The notes under the pieces: generated by a model | The model's input: the letters and a program-made list of their open reading frames with translations, nothing else | What the model was told of the DNA's origin: nothing | Databases searched by the model: none | Shown: in pieces, positions 1 to 7,271 of the stretch | Layout: each line of letters begins with the position of its first letter | Position numbering within the stretch: position 1 is the first letter of the stretch | Program-made: the position numbers and the translations under genes | Assembly: GCA_904502155.1 (NCBI GenBank) | Contig: CAJGDV010000017.1 | Location: forward strand, 1-16,322 | Reading direction: 5' to 3' | Length of the DNA stretch: 16,322 bases | From: an uncultured Bacilli bacterium | Lineage (GTDB): Bacteria > Bacillota_I > Bacilli_A > RF39 > UBA660

Positions 1-5
1 AAAGG

Positions 6-33
6 TTGACAAAGTAAAAAAAATGACTATAAT
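6..33 (+). promoter_or_regulatory. Sigma-A promoter of the 5' leader/ncRNA
   Basis: A perfect -35 (TTGACA, 6-11) and a perfect -10 (TATAAT, 28-33) are separated by 16 bp. Transcription should start near 39-41. It is the strongest promoter in the window and lies 150 bp upstream of the first gene, with a terminator in between, so its direct product is probably a short RNA or an attenuated leader. Confidence 0.75.
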
Positions 34-39
34 ATGGAG

Positions 40-139
40 TACCAATTCGGTTTTACCCGGATTGGAAGCTAGTATCACACTAGCCAACCCCTTTTTATTC
101 TTTTATAAGGACAGTTCGCAGGGGGACTGTTCTTTTTTT
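40..139 (+). ncRNA. Candidate structured RNA or attenuator leader
   Basis: A roughly 100-nt transcript is predicted from the consensus promoter at 6-33 to a T-tract at 133-139. Stem 1 pairs 42-50 with 57-65 (9 bp, one G-U, loop 51-56). Stem 2 pairs 68-73 with 79-84 around loop 74-78. Stem 3 is the terminator, 109-115 with 126-132. Bases 59-65 could instead pair with 84-90, one mismatch, breaking stem 1 and extending stem 2. CCCCT at 88-92 matches AGGGG at 120-124 in the terminator loop. About half of bases 36-91 are G or C, far above the surrounding sequence, which is a common sign of structured RNA in AT-rich genomes. I recognise no known riboswitch, SRP RNA, tmRNA or 6S class. It could be a free sRNA or a switch controlling the gene at 183; function unknown. 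Confidence 0.5.
109..139 (+). terminator. Intrinsic terminator of the leader/ncRNA
   Basis: GGACAGT (109-115) pairs with ACTGTTC (126-132), 7 bp with one G-U, around a 10-nt loop ending in five Gs, followed by seven Ts (133-139). It lies between the promoter at 6-33 and the gene at 183, so it either ends a free RNA or attenuates transcription into that gene. Confidence 0.75.
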
Positions 140-150
140 GTATATAAAGG

Positions 151-174
151 TATAATATAACAAATTAGAAAGGA
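151..174 (+). promoter_or_regulatory. Possible -10 and ribosome binding site of the phosphotransferase gene
   Basis: TATAAT at 151-156 is a perfect -10 but lacks an upstream TGn and has no convincing -35 near 128-133, which lies in the terminator T-tract. The ribosome binding site AAAGGA (169-174) is 8 nt before the ATG at 183. The gene may use this weak promoter, read-through from the promoter at 6-33, or both. Confidence 0.45.
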
Positions 175-182
175 CTAAATAT

Positions 183-1085
183 ATGGAATACATTATAAAT
201 AACATAATTAAACAAAACAAAAATATATTAGGAGAAAATCCAGAAATAGAAAAAATAAATGTAGGATTTACTAATACTATATATAAAGTAAATAATTCAT
301 TTATAATAAAAATATGTACTAATAAAGAAAATGAAGAAAAATTTAAAAAAGAAATAGAATTTTATAACAGTAATAAGGAAAATAAATTAATACCTAAATT
401 ATATAGTTATAGTACTAATAAAAATGATATACCCTATTTTTATGAAATATTAGAAAAATTAGAAGGTGAAACATTATTTAATGTATGGCATACATTAGAT
501 GAAATACAAAGAGAAGAAATAATAAAACAATTATGTACAGCAATGAAGGAATTTCATAACTTTAAAGGAGAATATTATAATTGGGAAGAATATTTAAATA
601 CTAAATTTATAGAATCATTTACTGAAGTAAAAAATAAACAAATAATAAATAATGAACAAATAAGTATAATAGAAAAAGCATATACTCTATTTAATAAATA
701 TTTAGAATCAAAACAGTTAGTATTAATTCACAATGATTTACATTTTGATAATATATTTATTAATAATGGAAAAATAAAAATAATTGATTTTGAAAGATCG
801 ATGTATGCACCTATTGATTTTGAACTTGATATACTTTACAGAATGATTAGAAAACCATGGAAATTTGCAAGTGAAGAAACTGAAAAATATACTAATAAAG
901 AAGATTACTTAAATATTATGAGTTATATAGAAAAATATTATCCTGAACTTATAAATGTTAAACATTTATATAAAAGATTAGCAATTTATGACATTGTATA
1001 TTTTTTAAAACAATTAACTGAATATCCTAAAAATGAAGAATTAAAAAATGATATTATTTCAGCTGCTAAAATAATATCATTATAA
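183..1085 (+). CDS. Phosphotransferase of the APH/choline kinase family
   Basis: A 300-aa cytosolic protein with the aminoglycoside phosphotransferase/choline kinase fold, which transfers ATP gamma-phosphate to a small-molecule hydroxyl. The N-lobe holds a short glycine-containing strand pair (about 27-44, GFTNTIYKV), with Lys43 the probable ATP-contacting lysine. The catalytic loop is HNDLHFDN (183-190), Asp185 the expected base, and IDFE (201-204) carries the metal-binding Asp202. Length is normal for the family. The start is chosen from AAAGGA 8 nt upstream. The substrate cannot be read from sequence: choline, ethanolamine, a sugar or an aminoglycoside are all possible, so an antibiotic-resistance role should not be assumed. 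It stands alone, is convergent with yitT, and lies downstream of the structured leader at 40-139. Codon use is as AT-rich as its neighbours. Confidence 0.8.
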   Translation: MEYIINNIIKQNKNILGENPEIEKINVGFTNTIYKVNNSFIIKICTNKENEEKFKKEIEFYNSNKENKLIPKLYSYSTNKNDIPYFYEILEKLEGETLFNVWHTLDEIQREEIIKQLCTAMKEFHNFKGEYYNWEEYLNTKFIESFTEVKNKQIINNEQISIIEKAYTLFNKYLESKQLVLIHNDLHFDNIFINNGKIKIIDFERSMYAPIDFELDILYRMIRKPWKFASEETEKYTNKEDYLNIMSYIEKYYPELINVKHLYKRLAIYDIVYFLKQLTEYPKNEELKNDIISAAKIISL

Positions 1086-1086
1086 A

Positions 1087-1103
1087 AAAGACCCAAGGTC
1101 TTT
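1087..1103. terminator. Shared bidirectional terminator (phosphotransferase / yitT)
   Basis: AAAGACC (1087-1093) and GGTCTTT (1097-1103) form a perfect 7-bp stem with a 3-nt loop, A-rich on one side and T-rich on the other, so it can act for both convergent genes. It begins just after the + stop at 1083-1085, and the stop of the - strand gene (1102-1104) lies in its arm. Confidence 0.65.
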
Positions 1104-1986
1104 ATTCCTTAGGTCTATTATAAAATCTACCATTAATTCTATCAGTCTTAACAACATTAACAAAAGCATGTTCATCAATAGATCTAACTTCTTTAATAAT
1201 CATATCAACTTCATCACTATTAACAACAGAATATACTAAATCAACATTCTTACCTTCATAGGCTCCTTTACCATGAAATAAAGTAGAACCATGATGAGAT
1301 AAATTACCAATTGCTTTATGAATCTTATTAGCTTCTTTAGTTACAATAAACATTGTTGATTGTTGATATCTTGTATACATTGTTTTTACAACTTGAGTTG
1401 CAACATATTGAAATATAATTGAGAAAAGCGCTGGTTCAAATCCAAAGTTCATTCCTGAAATTAATAAAACAATAACATTAAATGCAAGAATATAATTCCA
1501 TGCATCTACACCCTTTTGTTCACTATAATAAATAGAAATAAAATCTGTACCACCAGTAGTACCTCCTAAAAGTAAACACATTGAAAGAAGTGCTCCATGG
1601 ATAATACCTCCAAAAATACTATATAAAAGAAGTTCATCAGTCCATGGTTTAATAGCTGGAATTAAATCAACAAAAATTGATGATAATACAACAACAATAC
1701 AAGATAAAAAAGTAAACTTTTTACCAATAAATCTAAACCCAATGTAAATAGGAAAAAGATTTAAAACTAAATTAATTACAGCATAAGAAGGTTCAAAACC
1801 AAATGTTTTAATACATAATTGTTGTATTAACAATGATACTCCTGCTAAACCTCCAGGAAGTAAATTAATTGGTTTAATAAATAATCTAATATTTAGTGCA
1901 AATAAGAATGAAATGATTACAAACATTATAATTCTAAAGGCTAAATTTTCTTTTTTTGGTAATGGTAGTTTTTTCTTTTTAAACAT
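1102..1986 (-). CDS. YitT family membrane protein (DUF161/DUF2179)
   Basis: A 294-aa integral membrane protein. After a Lys-rich N-terminus (residues 2-12) there are about six hydrophobic segments between residues 17 and 205, including the GGLAGVSLLIQQ stretch and the TGGTDFISIYYS motif that mark the YitT family. A soluble C-terminal domain (about 215-290, TMFIVTKEA to FVNVVKTDRI) matches the DUF2179 alpha/beta domain usual in these proteins. Length is typical. The family is widespread in Firmicutes; its transported substrate, if any, is not established. The ATG is preceded by AAGGAG (1995-2000) at 8 nt. Transcription comes from a near-consensus promoter at 2009-2037 that overlaps the divergent promoter of the next operon. 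The family call is firm, the function is unknown. Confidence 0.88.
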   Translation of the reverse strand: MFKKKKLPLPKKENLAFRIIMFVIISFLFALNIRLFIKPINLLPGGLAGVSLLIQQLCIKTFGFEPSYAVINLVLNLFPIYIGFRFIGKKFTFLSCIVVVLSSIFVDLIPAIKPWTDELLLYSIFGGIIHGALLSMCLLLGGTTGGTDFISIYYSEQKGVDAWNYILAFNVIVLLISGMNFGFEPALFSIIFQYVATQVVKTMYTRYQQSTMFIVTKEANKIHKAIGNLSHHGSTLFHGKGAYEGKNVDLVYSVVNSDEVDMIIKEVRSIDEHAFVNVVKTDRINGRFYNRPKE

Positions 1987-2008
1987 ATCCTCTACTCCTT
2001 CTATAGGT

Positions 2009-2037
2009 ATTATAAACTATAATTATTGAAAGTTCAA
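2009..2037 (-). promoter_or_regulatory. Promoter of the yitT-family gene
   Basis: On the minus strand, -35 TTGAAC (2032-2037) and -10 TATAAT (2009-2014) are 17 bp apart. The -35 overlaps by one base or abuts the -35 of the divergent promoter at 2026-2054. Confidence 0.75.
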
Positions 2038-2054
2038 ACAAATTTTGATATAAT
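2026..2054 (+). promoter_or_regulatory. Promoter of the TSCPD-domain operon
   Basis: -35 TTGAAA (2026-2031) and -10 TATAAT (2049-2054) are 17 bp apart. The start of transcription should fall near 2061, giving a leader of only about 12 nt that begins at the ribosome binding site. It forms the inverted repeat TTGAA-AG-TTCAA (2026-2037) with the divergent -35. Confidence 0.75.
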
Positions 2055-2072
2055 TTTATTAGGGTGATAATA

Positions 2073-2333
2073 ATGGAAAAAATTGAATTTACTCCACGTG
2101 GTGTATGCGCTAAATTATTAGTTATTGAAATAGAAAATGATATTATTAAAAGTTATAAATCGTTAGGTGGTTGTCCAGGCAATTCACTTGGAATAGCAGC
2201 TTTAGTAAAAGATATGACTGTAGATGAAGCTATAGAAAGATTATCTGGAATAAGATGCGGAATGAAACCAACTAGTTGTCCTAATGAACTTGCAAAGGCT
2301 TTAGTAGAATATAAAAATAAAGTTCATAATTAA
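2073..2333 (+). CDS. Small TSCPD-domain protein (TIGR03905-like)
   Basis: An 86-aa cytosolic protein with four cysteines (Cys12, Cys34, Cys62, Cys69) and the block TSCPNELAKAL near residues 67-77. This is the TSCPD domain found free as a small protein in many Firmicutes, with Asn replacing the usual Asp, and also attached to class II ribonucleotide reductases. The paired cysteines suggest metal binding; the cellular role is not established. I chose ATG 2073 over the in-frame GTG at 2064, because AGGGTG (2061-2066) is 6 nt upstream of 2073 and would overlap the GTG, and because the predicted transcript starts at about 2061. It is the first gene of a two-gene operon; its stop codon overlaps the ribosome binding site of the next gene. 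Confidence 0.82.
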   Translation: MEKIEFTPRGVCAKLLVIEIENDIIKSYKSLGGCPGNSLGIAALVKDMTVDEAIERLSGIRCGMKPTSCPNELAKALVEYKNKVHN

Positions 2334-2343
2334 GGAGGATTTT

Positions 2344-2856
2344 ATGAAACGTTTATTTATGTATTTATTATTTTTCTTATTAATTGCTTCTTTTGGTTTT
2401 AATGTTTATTTTTTCCAAGGTTTATCTTCTAGTACACCATATATTTTTAATATAAATTCAGAATCGGAGGATTTTGTTGTTCATGATTTAGTTTATACTG
2501 CTTCTAAAAACTTTAAATATCAAGCTAGATCGGCTGGATATATTGAAGTTAAAAATACAAGTATTTTAGAAAACGCACAAAAATATTCAATCAATTATTT
2601 ATTTGAAGGAGAAAACAAAAAATCATTTGTATATCAATCAAATGGTGAAAATATAGAAGAATTAAAAATATTTAATTTAGGAAAAAGTATAACAACAAGA
2701 AATAGTGATAGATTTAATTTCGTAACAGAACCAAAAGATTATAATGATTTAATTGAGAAATTAAATAAAATGACAATATCTATTACTGTAGGTTATAAAA
2801 ATGGTGATGTAAAAACTTATGACGTACCGCTTGTAATTGAAGATTTAAAAATATAA
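2344..2856 (+). CDS. Membrane-anchored extracytoplasmic protein of unknown function
   Basis: A 170-aa protein I do not recognise. Residues 3-25 form one hydrophobic helix after a short basic start (MKR). There is no lipobox cysteine and no clear signal peptidase site, so it is probably anchored by this helix with residues 26-170 outside. The outer part is hydrophilic, rich in Asn, Lys and Ser, predicted beta-rich, and lacks cysteine. AAGGAGG (2332-2338), 5 nt before the ATG, is a very strong ribosome binding site and overlaps the stop of the TSCPD gene, so the two are coupled. It is followed directly by a bidirectional terminator. Reality of the gene is supported by start signal, operon position and length; no function is proposed. 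Confidence 0.8.
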   Translation: MKRLFMYLLFFLLIASFGFNVYFFQGLSSSTPYIFNINSESEDFVVHDLVYTASKNFKYQARSAGYIEVKNTSILENAQKYSINYLFEGENKKSFVYQSNGENIEELKIFNLGKSITTRNSDRFNFVTEPKDYNDLIEKLNKMTISITVGYKNGDVKTYDVPLVIEDLKI

Positions 2857-2879
2857 AAAGACATCAAAGATGTCTTTTT
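2855..2879. terminator. Shared bidirectional terminator (unknown membrane protein / PFOR)
   Basis: A perfect 11-bp stem (2855-2865 with 2869-2879) and a 3-nt AAA loop, with A5 at the left and T5 at the right. The + stop (2854-2856) and the - stop (2878-2880) both overlap the stem, so one hairpin ends both convergent transcription units. Confidence 0.85.
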
Positions 2880-5800
2880 ATAATGATTTATAATATTCAA
2901 ATCTTGCTATAGCATTTTCTTTATTTTCTTTTAAAAGCTTTTCAGCTTTTTCAGGATTAATTGCTTTTAGCATATTGTATCTTGACTGCGTCATTAAATA
3001 ATCTTCATAAAGATCAAAATCAACATTTTTGCTATCTAAAGTAAATCCTTCTAAACTTCTTCTAAATATAGGGAAATAACCACATTTAGTAGCCATTTTA
3101 CCACTTTCTATACTATTTATCATTCCACCCTTAATTCCATGAGAAATACAAGGAGAATAAGCAATAACAATAGATGGTCCATTATGGTTTTCAGCTTCTT
3201 CAAAAGCTTTAATCACTTGATTTGGATTAGCTCCCATTGAAACTTGCGCCACATATACATGAGGATAAGACATGCATATTCTTGCTAAGTCTTTTTTATT
3301 TTGGTTTTTACCAAAAGAAGTAAATGAAGCAATACTACCTTTTGGACTTGATTTACTAGATTGTCCACCAGTATTTGAATATACTTGTGAATCAAGTACT
3401 AAAATATTAACATTTTCATTACTTGCTAAAACATGATCAATACCACCATATCCGATATCATAAGCCCAACCATCACCACCAATAGTCCAAACACTTCTTT
3501 TAATAATATAATCTTTTAATTCTTTAATTTCAGGTTCTACTTTATCAAAATCTAAGTTGTCATAAACTTCTTTAGTAATTTCATAATCATTCATATTATC
3601 AATCCATTTTTGATATAAAGGATTAATATTATTACTCATAATCTTTTTAATACGTTCTCTAATCATATTATTAGCAAGAAGCATACCATAACCATATTCC
3701 GCATTATCTTCAAATAAACTTGATGCCCATGGAAGATTATATGGCATTGAAGGTGTTGACCCTGAATAAATAGAAGAACAACCTGTAGCATTACTAATAA
3801 TTAAATGATCTCCAAATAATTGTGTTAAAAGTTTAATATAAGGAGTTTCACCACATCCTGCACATGCCCCAGAAAAAGCAAATTTAGGTTCTTTAAATTG
3901 AGAATTAATAACATTATTAGGTTTAATATTTTTATCTTTAATATTAGTAGTAAGATAATCAAATATTTCTTGTTCTTTTAAATCTAATTTATTATATTCT
4001 AATGCTTTATTTCCTTTTTTACCAGGACAATTATTTATACAAACACCACATCCTGTACAATCTAAAGCACTAATTCCTATACAATATTTATAATTTTTAA
4101 GTGCTGGTAATATAGGTGTAAGGCATTTTTCTTTAATAAAGTCTGGTGCATTATTATATTCTTCTTCATCTAATAAAAATGGTCTTATAACTCCATGTGG
4201 ACAATTAATTGAACATTGATTACACATAATACAGTTTTCATTTAACCATACTGGAATATTGTCAGCAACTCCTCTTTTATCAAGTGATGCTGTATTAGCT
4301 TCAAAGTGTCCATCCATAACTTCTAAGAAATCACTTGTTTTAAGGCTGTCACCTTTTCTTTTATCTATTACACTATATAATGAATTTTTTTCTTTTTCAT
4401 TATTTTCTTCTACTTTATTTTTTATTTCAATTAAATTTAAATGATTTTTAGCTTCTTCTATAGCTTTATAATTAGCTTTTAATACTTCTTCACCTTTTTT
4501 GAAATATCTATTTTTAGCGCTATTTTTCATATCTTCTACAGCTAAATTATAATCCATTAAATTTGTTAAATACATAATAGCACTTTGCATTATAGTACTT
4601 ATTTTATTTGCTAAACCTAATTCTCCTGCTAATCTATTAGCATCTATAGTATAAAATTTAATGTTTCTTTCTTTAATAATATTAAGTACTTTAGGATTTA
4701 TTTCTTTTATGATTTCTTCATTAGTTTTTTTAGTATTTAGTAAGAAGACACCATCTTTTTTAATATTATCAATTACTTCATATTTATCTAAATATCCATC
4801 TTTAGTACATACAACAAATGATGGATTATTAACATAATATGTTGATTTAATAATTTCATTATTAAATCTTAAATGTCCTACAGTAACTCCACCTGATTTT
4901 TTTGAATCATATTCAAAATAACCTTGAACATATTTATTAGTTTTACTTCCTACTAATTTAATAATAGATTTAGAAGCACTAACCATTCCGTCACTGCCAT
5001 AACCATAAATTAATAGTTCATCAGAAGTACTAGTTTTAAAATCTTTATCATATGGTAAAGATAAATTAGTTACATCATCTTCAATTCCGATTGTAAAATT
5101 ATTTTTAAGTTTACCATTTAGCATATCATAAACAGCTTTTATTTGGGCTGGAGTTGTATCTTTACTTGAAAGTCCATATCTTCCTCCAACTATATTAATA
5201 CATGTATCACTTAATGCCGATACAATGTCTAAATAAAGTGGTTCTCCGATACTTCCTGCTTCTTTAGTTCTATCTAAAACAGCAATATTTTTAACACTAT
5301 TTGGAATTACATCTAATAGATAATCTTTTGAAAATGGTCTATATAAATGTACTTCAATTAAACCTATATTGCCACCTAAATTATCAATAGTTTCTTTTAT
5401 TGTTTCACAAACTGAACCCATTGCTACGATAACATTTTTAGCTTTTTTAGATCCATAATAATTAAATGGTTTATAATCAAATCCAAATCTTTTATTAATT
5501 TCTTTCATATAGTTATTAACTATATCTGGAACTTTATTATATTCTCTATTTCTTACTTCAGTAGCTTGGAAATATACATCTCCATTTTGAGCTGTTCCTT
5601 TTATTTGTGGATTCATTGGATTTAGAGCTTTATCTCTAAATCTTTTTAATGCTTTTTTGTCTATTAAGTCTTTAATATCTTCTTTTTCGAATACTTTAAT
5701 TTTATTTAGTTCATGACTAGTTCTAAATCCATCAAAAAAATGAAGCATTGGAAGACTTGATTTAATACTTGTTAAATGAGCTATTGCTGCTAAATTACTA

Positions 5801-6243
5801 GCATCTTGAACGCTAGATGAAGCAAGCATACAAAATCCTGTACTACGACATGCATAAATATCTTGATGATCTCCAAAAATAGATAAAGCATGAGTAGATA
5901 AACTTCTTGCAGCTACATGCATTACCCCAGGAAGCATTTCCCCTGCTATCTTATACATATTAGGTATCATTAATAAAAGTCCTTGACTTGCTGTATAAGT
6001 TGTTGTTAAAGCACCTGCTTGAAGTGAACCATGAACAAATCCTGCAGCACCTGCTTCACTTTGCATCTCTATTACTTTAACAGTATCATTAAATATATTT
6101 AACTGTCCTTTATTACTCCAATCATCAGTAAGTTCTGCCATAGGGCTAGAAGGTGTGATTGGATAAATTCCTGCAACTTCAGTAAACATGTAACTAGTTC
6201 TAGCACATGCTTCATTTCCATCAACAGTAATTATATTTTTCAT
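2878..6243 (-). CDS. nifJ: Pyruvate:ferredoxin (flavodoxin) oxidoreductase, single chain
   Basis: Oxidises pyruvate with coenzyme A to acetyl-CoA and CO2 while reducing ferredoxin or flavodoxin, the central pyruvate step of many anaerobes; cytosolic. The 1121-aa chain is slightly shorter than the usual 1,170-1,200 and keeps the domain order. The N-terminal domain opens with DGNEACARTSYMFTEVAG and YPITPSSPM. A central region is followed by two ferredoxin-type clusters, ENCIMCNQCSINCPHG (about 667-682) and DCTGCGVCINNCPG (about 725-738). The TPP domain has GACAGCGET (about 788-796), ATGCSS, GDGWAYDIGYGG (about 922-933) and SNTGGQSSKS, and a late PCISHG cysteine completes the proximal cluster. 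Start: ATG with AAGAGGTG 5 nt upstream. It has its own extended -10 promoter and a shared terminator, so it is monocistronic. Confidence 0.96.
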   Translation of the reverse strand: MKNIITVDGNEACARTSYMFTEVAGIYPITPSSPMAELTDDWSNKGQLNIFNDTVKVIEMQSEAGAAGFVHGSLQAGALTTTYTASQGLLLMIPNMYKIAGEMLPGVMHVAARSLSTHALSIFGDHQDIYACRSTGFCMLASSSVQDASNLAAIAHLTSIKSSLPMLHFFDGFRTSHELNKIKVFEKEDIKDLIDKKALKRFRDKALNPMNPQIKGTAQNGDVYFQATEVRNREYNKVPDIVNNYMKEINKRFGFDYKPFNYYGSKKAKNVIVAMGSVCETIKETIDNLGGNIGLIEVHLYRPFSKDYLLDVIPNSVKNIAVLDRTKEAGSIGEPLYLDIVSALSDTCINIVGGRYGLSSKDTTPAQIKAVYDMLNGKLKNNFTIGIEDDVTNLSLPYDKDFKTSTSDELLIYGYGSDGMVSASKSIIKLVGSKTNKYVQGYFEYDSKKSGGVTVGHLRFNNEIIKSTYYVNNPSFVVCTKDGYLDKYEVIDNIKKDGVFLLNTKKTNEEIIKEINPKVLNIIKERNIKFYTIDANRLAGELGLANKISTIMQSAIMYLTNLMDYNLAVEDMKNSAKNRYFKKGEEVLKANYKAIEEAKNHLNLIEIKNKVEENNEKEKNSLYSVIDKRKGDSLKTSDFLEVMDGHFEANTASLDKRGVADNIPVWLNENCIMCNQCSINCPHGVIRPFLLDEEEYNNAPDFIKEKCLTPILPALKNYKYCIGISALDCTGCGVCINNCPGKKGNKALEYNKLDLKEQEIFDYLTTNIKDKNIKPNNVINSQFKEPKFAFSGACAGCGETPYIKLLTQLFGDHLIISNATGCSSIYSGSTPSMPYNLPWASSLFEDNAEYGYGMLLANNMIRERIKKIMSNNINPLYQKWIDNMNDYEITKEVYDNLDFDKVEPEIKELKDYIIKRSVWTIGGDGWAYDIGYGGIDHVLASNENVNILVLDSQVYSNTGGQSSKSSPKGSIASFTSFGKNQNKKDLARICMSYPHVYVAQVSMGANPNQVIKAFEEAENHNGPSIVIAYSPCISHGIKGGMINSIESGKMATKCGYFPIFRRSLEGFTLDSKNVDFDLYEDYLMTQSRYNMLKAINPEKAEKLLKENKENAIARFEYYKSL

Positions 6244-6248
6244 TTAAT

Positions 6249-6269
6249 CACCTCTTTTAAATTATAACA
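6249..6269 (-). promoter_or_regulatory. Extended -10 promoter and ribosome binding site of PFOR
   Basis: On the minus strand, TGTTATAAT (6261-6269) is an extended -10 with no good -35, since the place for one is filled by the upstream terminator. AAGAGGTG (6249-6256) follows as ribosome binding site. Bases 6249-6278 match 7227-7256, upstream of the hydrolase gene, at 29 of 30 positions. Confidence 0.65.
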
Positions 6270-6270
6270 C

Positions 6271-6300
6271 AAAAAAAGCAAATCTTATTTAAGATATGCT
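6271..6300 (-). terminator. Terminator of the alpha/beta hydrolase gene
   Basis: On the minus strand, AGCATATCTT (6291-6300) pairs with AAGATTTGCT (6277-6286), 10 bp with one T-T mismatch, around a 4-nt loop. Seven Ts follow (6271-6277). The TAG stop (6299-6301) overlaps the base of the stem, and the T-tract runs into the PFOR promoter. Confidence 0.8.
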
Positions 6301-7219
6301 ATTTTATTATTGTCTTTGTAAATTGTTTAGGTTTATCAGAGTGAATACCATGACCACATTCAAATTTAACTATATCCATATTAGATATTAAGTTATTAAC
6401 TTGGTTTAAATCATCATCAGTTAAGGCACCTTGAACTAAACCATTTTCACCAATTGTTGTCTTAGCCTTCATAAATATTGTTTCACATTTAATATTAGAA
6501 AGTAATTTATCATAATCAACATTTTTATTAAATGAATCATTATAGAATGCTTCACCAAAATAAGGATCATAATCTTGAAGTCCCTTAAATCCTTCTAAGA
6601 ATTTCTTAGGCCAAAATAAAACTTTTAAATCTTTATCAGGATTTTTCTTGCGATATTTAAGTGCAAATTCTCCTAATTTAGTTCTAACTTTTTCTCTTGA
6701 TTCATCAGGGAAGAAATTCCAGCAATATTGATTAATAAAATAATAATATACAAAATCATCTATTTCATTTTGATTAATAAAATTATGACAAACAGTAGAT
6801 AAATCAACATGGTTATAAGCACTAAATCTTCTATCTCCTACACTAGAATAAAATGGAGGATCTTCTAAGATAAGCCTATTACATAAAGATGTATTAGATG
6901 CTATATATGCTGCTATAAGTCCACCAGAAGAATGTCCTAAAATAGTAACATTATCTTTAATAACATCATTAATAAACTTAATAGTATCATTACCTATGTC
7001 TATTAAGTTATATTTATCTTTATTATGGCTACTTTGACCATGACCATAATAATCTACTAAATATACATGATAATGCTTAGAAAGCTTATTTAAAACGTTA
7101 AAAAACGATCTAGAATTAGTACCTTGAGCATGTAATAATAACAATTTTTCTTTATCATTTTCTACTTCATAATAATTTATAATACTATTTTCATCTACTT
7201 TATATTGTTTATTTTCCAT
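6299..7219 (-). CDS. Alpha/beta hydrolase
   Basis: A 306-aa cytosolic protein with the alpha/beta hydrolase fold. It starts with strand LLLLHAQGTNSRSF (26-39; HAQG replaces the common HG oxyanion motif), then VYLVDYYGHGQSS (52-64). The nucleophile elbow is GHSSGG (95-100) with Ser97 as nucleophile, and a C-terminal CGHGIH (288-293) supplies the likely catalytic His290. An Asp/Glu in the middle of the chain should be the acid, but I cannot place it with certainty. Family members act as esterases, lipases, thioesterases or lactonases, and the substrate here is unknown. It stands alone with its own promoter and terminator; no operon partner points to a role. The ATG has AAGAGGTG 7 nt upstream. 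It is the only gene here ending in TAG. Confidence 0.87.
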   Translation of the reverse strand: MENKQYKVDENSIINYYEVENDKEKLLLLHAQGTNSRSFFNVLNKLSKHYHVYLVDYYGHGQSSHNKDKYNLIDIGNDTIKFINDVIKDNVTILGHSSGGLIAAYIASNTSLCNRLILEDPPFYSSVGDRRFSAYNHVDLSTVCHNFINQNEIDDFVYYYFINQYCWNFFPDESREKVRTKLGEFALKYRKKNPDKDLKVLFWPKKFLEGFKGLQDYDPYFGEAFYNDSFNKNVDYDKLLSNIKCETIFMKAKTTIGENGLVQGALTDDDLNQVNNLISNMDIVKFECGHGIHSDKPKQFTKTIIK

Positions 7220-7226
7220 ATTAGTA

Positions 7227-7247
7227 CACCTCTTTTTAATTATAACA
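7227..7247 (-). promoter_or_regulatory. Extended -10 promoter and ribosome binding site of the hydrolase
   Basis: TGTTATAAT on the minus strand (7239-7247), then AAGAGGTG (7227-7234). It is almost the same sequence as the PFOR promoter at 6249-6269 and likewise sits directly after a terminator T-tract. Confidence 0.65.
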
Positions 7248-7248
7248 C

Positions 7249-7271
7249 AAAAAAAGAGGATTTTAATCCTC
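7249..7271 (-). terminator. Terminator of the 4-TM RraB-like gene
   Basis: On the minus strand, GAGGAT (7266-7271) pairs with ATCCTC (7256-7261) around loop TAAA, followed by seven Ts (7249-7255). The TAA stop (7263-7265) lies inside the hairpin. Confidence 0.75.

Noticed and set aside
34..72. A 12-codon open frame from ATG 34 (MEYQFGFTRIGS) as a leader peptide
   Set aside because: The ATG follows directly after the -10 box, so it precedes the expected transcription start, and there is no ribosome binding site.
36..91. A tRNA, tmRNA, 6S or SRP RNA in the GC-rich leader
   Set aside because: No cloverleaf, T-arm, CCA end or SRP domain IV tetraloop pattern is present on either strand.
183..1085. 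Calling the first gene an aminoglycoside resistance gene
   Set aside because: The kinase motifs are shared with choline, ethanolamine and sugar kinases, and nothing in the sequence or its neighbours fixes the substrate.
4259..4444. Plus-strand open frame of 61 codons
   Set aside because: It lies opposite PFOR, lacks a ribosome binding site and reads as an antisense shadow.
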